A stretch of DNA of 64,000 bases. It comes from Clostridiales bacterium COT073_COT-073 (GTDB taxonomy: Bacteria; Bacillota; Clostridia; Lachnospirales; Vallitaleaceae). Each line of letters begins with the position of its first letter. Position 1 is the first letter of the stretch. Below, piece by piece: positions 63,360 through 64,000 of the stretch. The DNA lies in the NCBI GenBank assembly GCA_003858485.1, contig RQYD01000005.1, positions 62,001 through 126,000 on the forward strand. The letters are read 5' to 3'. The position numbers were made by a program, and so were the translations under genes. Under the pieces are notes generated by a model. That model was not told the origin of the DNA, made no database searches, and saw only the letters and a program-made list of their open reading frames with translations.

Positions 63360-64000
63360 TTGAAAATTAAAATCGGATTATTAGGATTGGGTACTGTTGG
63401 CGGTGGAGTTCATAAACTTTTATCCGGCCGTAAGGAAGCAATTGCCAGGCAAATTGGCAGTGAACTGGAGATTGAAAAGATTTTAGTCAGAGATATTGCA
63501 AAAGCCAGAGGATTGGACATTCCGCCGCAGCTTTTAACTACTGATTATCGTGAGGTAGTCAATCATCCGGAAATTGATATAGTGGTTGAATTGATGGGGG
63601 GGATCGAGCCGGCCTATCAATATATCAGAGCAGCTCTGCAAAATAAAAAGTCAGTGGTTACCGCCAATAAGGATGTGATTGCTGATTATGGGGTGCGGCT
63701 GCATCGACTGGCCGCTGAATATGAGGCTGATCTGTGCTACGAAGCCAGTGTTGCCGGTGGTATTCCGGTGCTGCGTGGACTGGTACAGGGACTGGCTTCG
63801 GATGAAATTTATAAAATAATGGGAATCGTCAATGGTACTACCAATTATATTATGACCCAAATGACCGAAGCCGGACTCGATTATCAAACTGCCCTTAAGC
63901 AGGCACAGGTTTTGGGTTTTGCCGAGCCGGATCCGACCAATGATGTCGAAGGACTGGATGCTGCCCGGAAAATGGCAATTTTGGCTTCCCTGGCTTTTTC
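63360..64000 (+). CDS. hom: Homoserine dehydrogenase (3' truncated by window edge)
   Basis: The first ~213 residues of homoserine dehydrogenase are present: Rossmann start IKIGLLGLGTVGGGVHKLL, VVELMGGIEPAYQYI, VVTANKDVIADYG, YEASVAGGIPVLRGL and GIVNGTTNYIMTQM, then EPDPTNDVEGLDAARKMAILASLAF. It reduces aspartate semialdehyde to homoserine for threonine and methionine synthesis. TTG at 63360 is chosen because TAGGAGG ends 6 bases upstream; the ATG at 63354 touches that site. Confidence 0.95.
   Translation, partial: MKIKIGLLGLGTVGGGVHKLLSGRKEAIARQIGSELEIEKILVRDIAKARGLDIPPQLLTTDYREVVNHPEIDIVVELMGGIEPAYQYIRAALQNKKSVVTANKDVIADYGVRLHRLAAEYEADLCYEASVAGGIPVLRGLVQGLASDEIYKIMGIVNGTTNYIMTQMTEAGLDYQTALKQAQVLGFAEPDPTNDVEGLDAARKMAILASLAF

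Noticed and set aside
1-64000. Prophage, CRISPR array, intact insertion sequence, defence island
   Set aside because: No phage structural, integrase, transposase, cas or restriction genes were seen, and no regularly spaced short repeats.

Overview
The window is a low-GC, Gram-positive (Firmicutes, Clostridia-type) chromosome segment. Supporting signs are strong AGGAGG ribosome sites, sigma-A promoters of the TTGACA-17-TATAAT type, lipoproteins with Clostridia-style lipoboxes, a V-type (NtpA-like) ATPase operon, the MutL-MiaA-Hfq order, and LicR/PTS sugar operons. A fermentative, saccharolytic anaerobe of the Lachnospirales/Eubacteriales kind fits best. That placement is inference, since no rRNA is present. 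No prophage, CRISPR array or intact transposase was seen.

Layout. 1-4.2 kb: alpha-glucoside genes, namely the end of a GH4 6-phospho-alpha-glucosidase, a TetR regulator with a near-perfect operator, a GH13 amylase-family enzyme carrying a second copy of that operator, and an RpiR regulator. 4.3-13.2 kb: a nine-gene V-type ATPase operon. 13.2-13.8 kb: a duplicated hairpin-rich repeat. 13.8-18 kb: an OFA-type MFS transporter and a TldD/TldE pair. 18.1-26.9 kb: a seven-gene operon with an ABC importer, a glycerophosphodiesterase-family enzyme, two HAD phosphatases and an unusual regulator (LacI DNA-binding and sensor domains fused to an ABC solute-binding domain). 27-32.3 kb (minus strand): a licRBCAH-like beta-glucoside PTS operon. 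32.6-34 kb: infC-rpmI-rplT. 34.2-37.8 kb: a Gfo/Idh oxidoreductase, a GH3 lipoprotein and an unknown lipoprotein. 37.8-45.7 kb: rpmB and three ABC transport clusters (NatAB-like, GntR/YtrA-type, and a small two-gene exporter). 45.9-53.7 kb: tRNA-Pro(CGG), mutY, mutL, miaA, hfq, a DEAD-box helicase and rpsU. 53.9-57.7 kb: a second beta-glucoside PTS operon (RpiR, GH1, EIIBC). 58-64 kb: a UMF1-type MFS transporter, a degenerate LytM lipoprotein, gltX, ung and the start of homoserine dehydrogenase.

How the parts work together. Sugar handling dominates: PTS-imported beta-glucosides are cut by two GH1 phospho-beta-glucosidases under LicR-type and RpiR-type control, and alpha-glucosides are handled by GH4/GH13 enzymes under TetR control. 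Ion energetics are served by the V-type ATPase and a NatAB-like exporter. Most of the rest is housekeeping: translation, mismatch and base-excision repair, and tRNA modification.

Less ordinary signals are non-coding. They are a dispersed family of small elements with terminal inverted repeats (about five copies or remnants), two copies of a 100-nt long-hairpin element each just upstream of one of those elements, a structured spacer between ntpK and ntpG, a structured leader before the NatAB-like genes, a hairpin that appears to bridge a distant Shine-Dalgarno site to the tldD start, and a probably leaderless tetR transcript. The LacI/solute-binding fusion regulator and its operon are the best candidate for an undescribed system.
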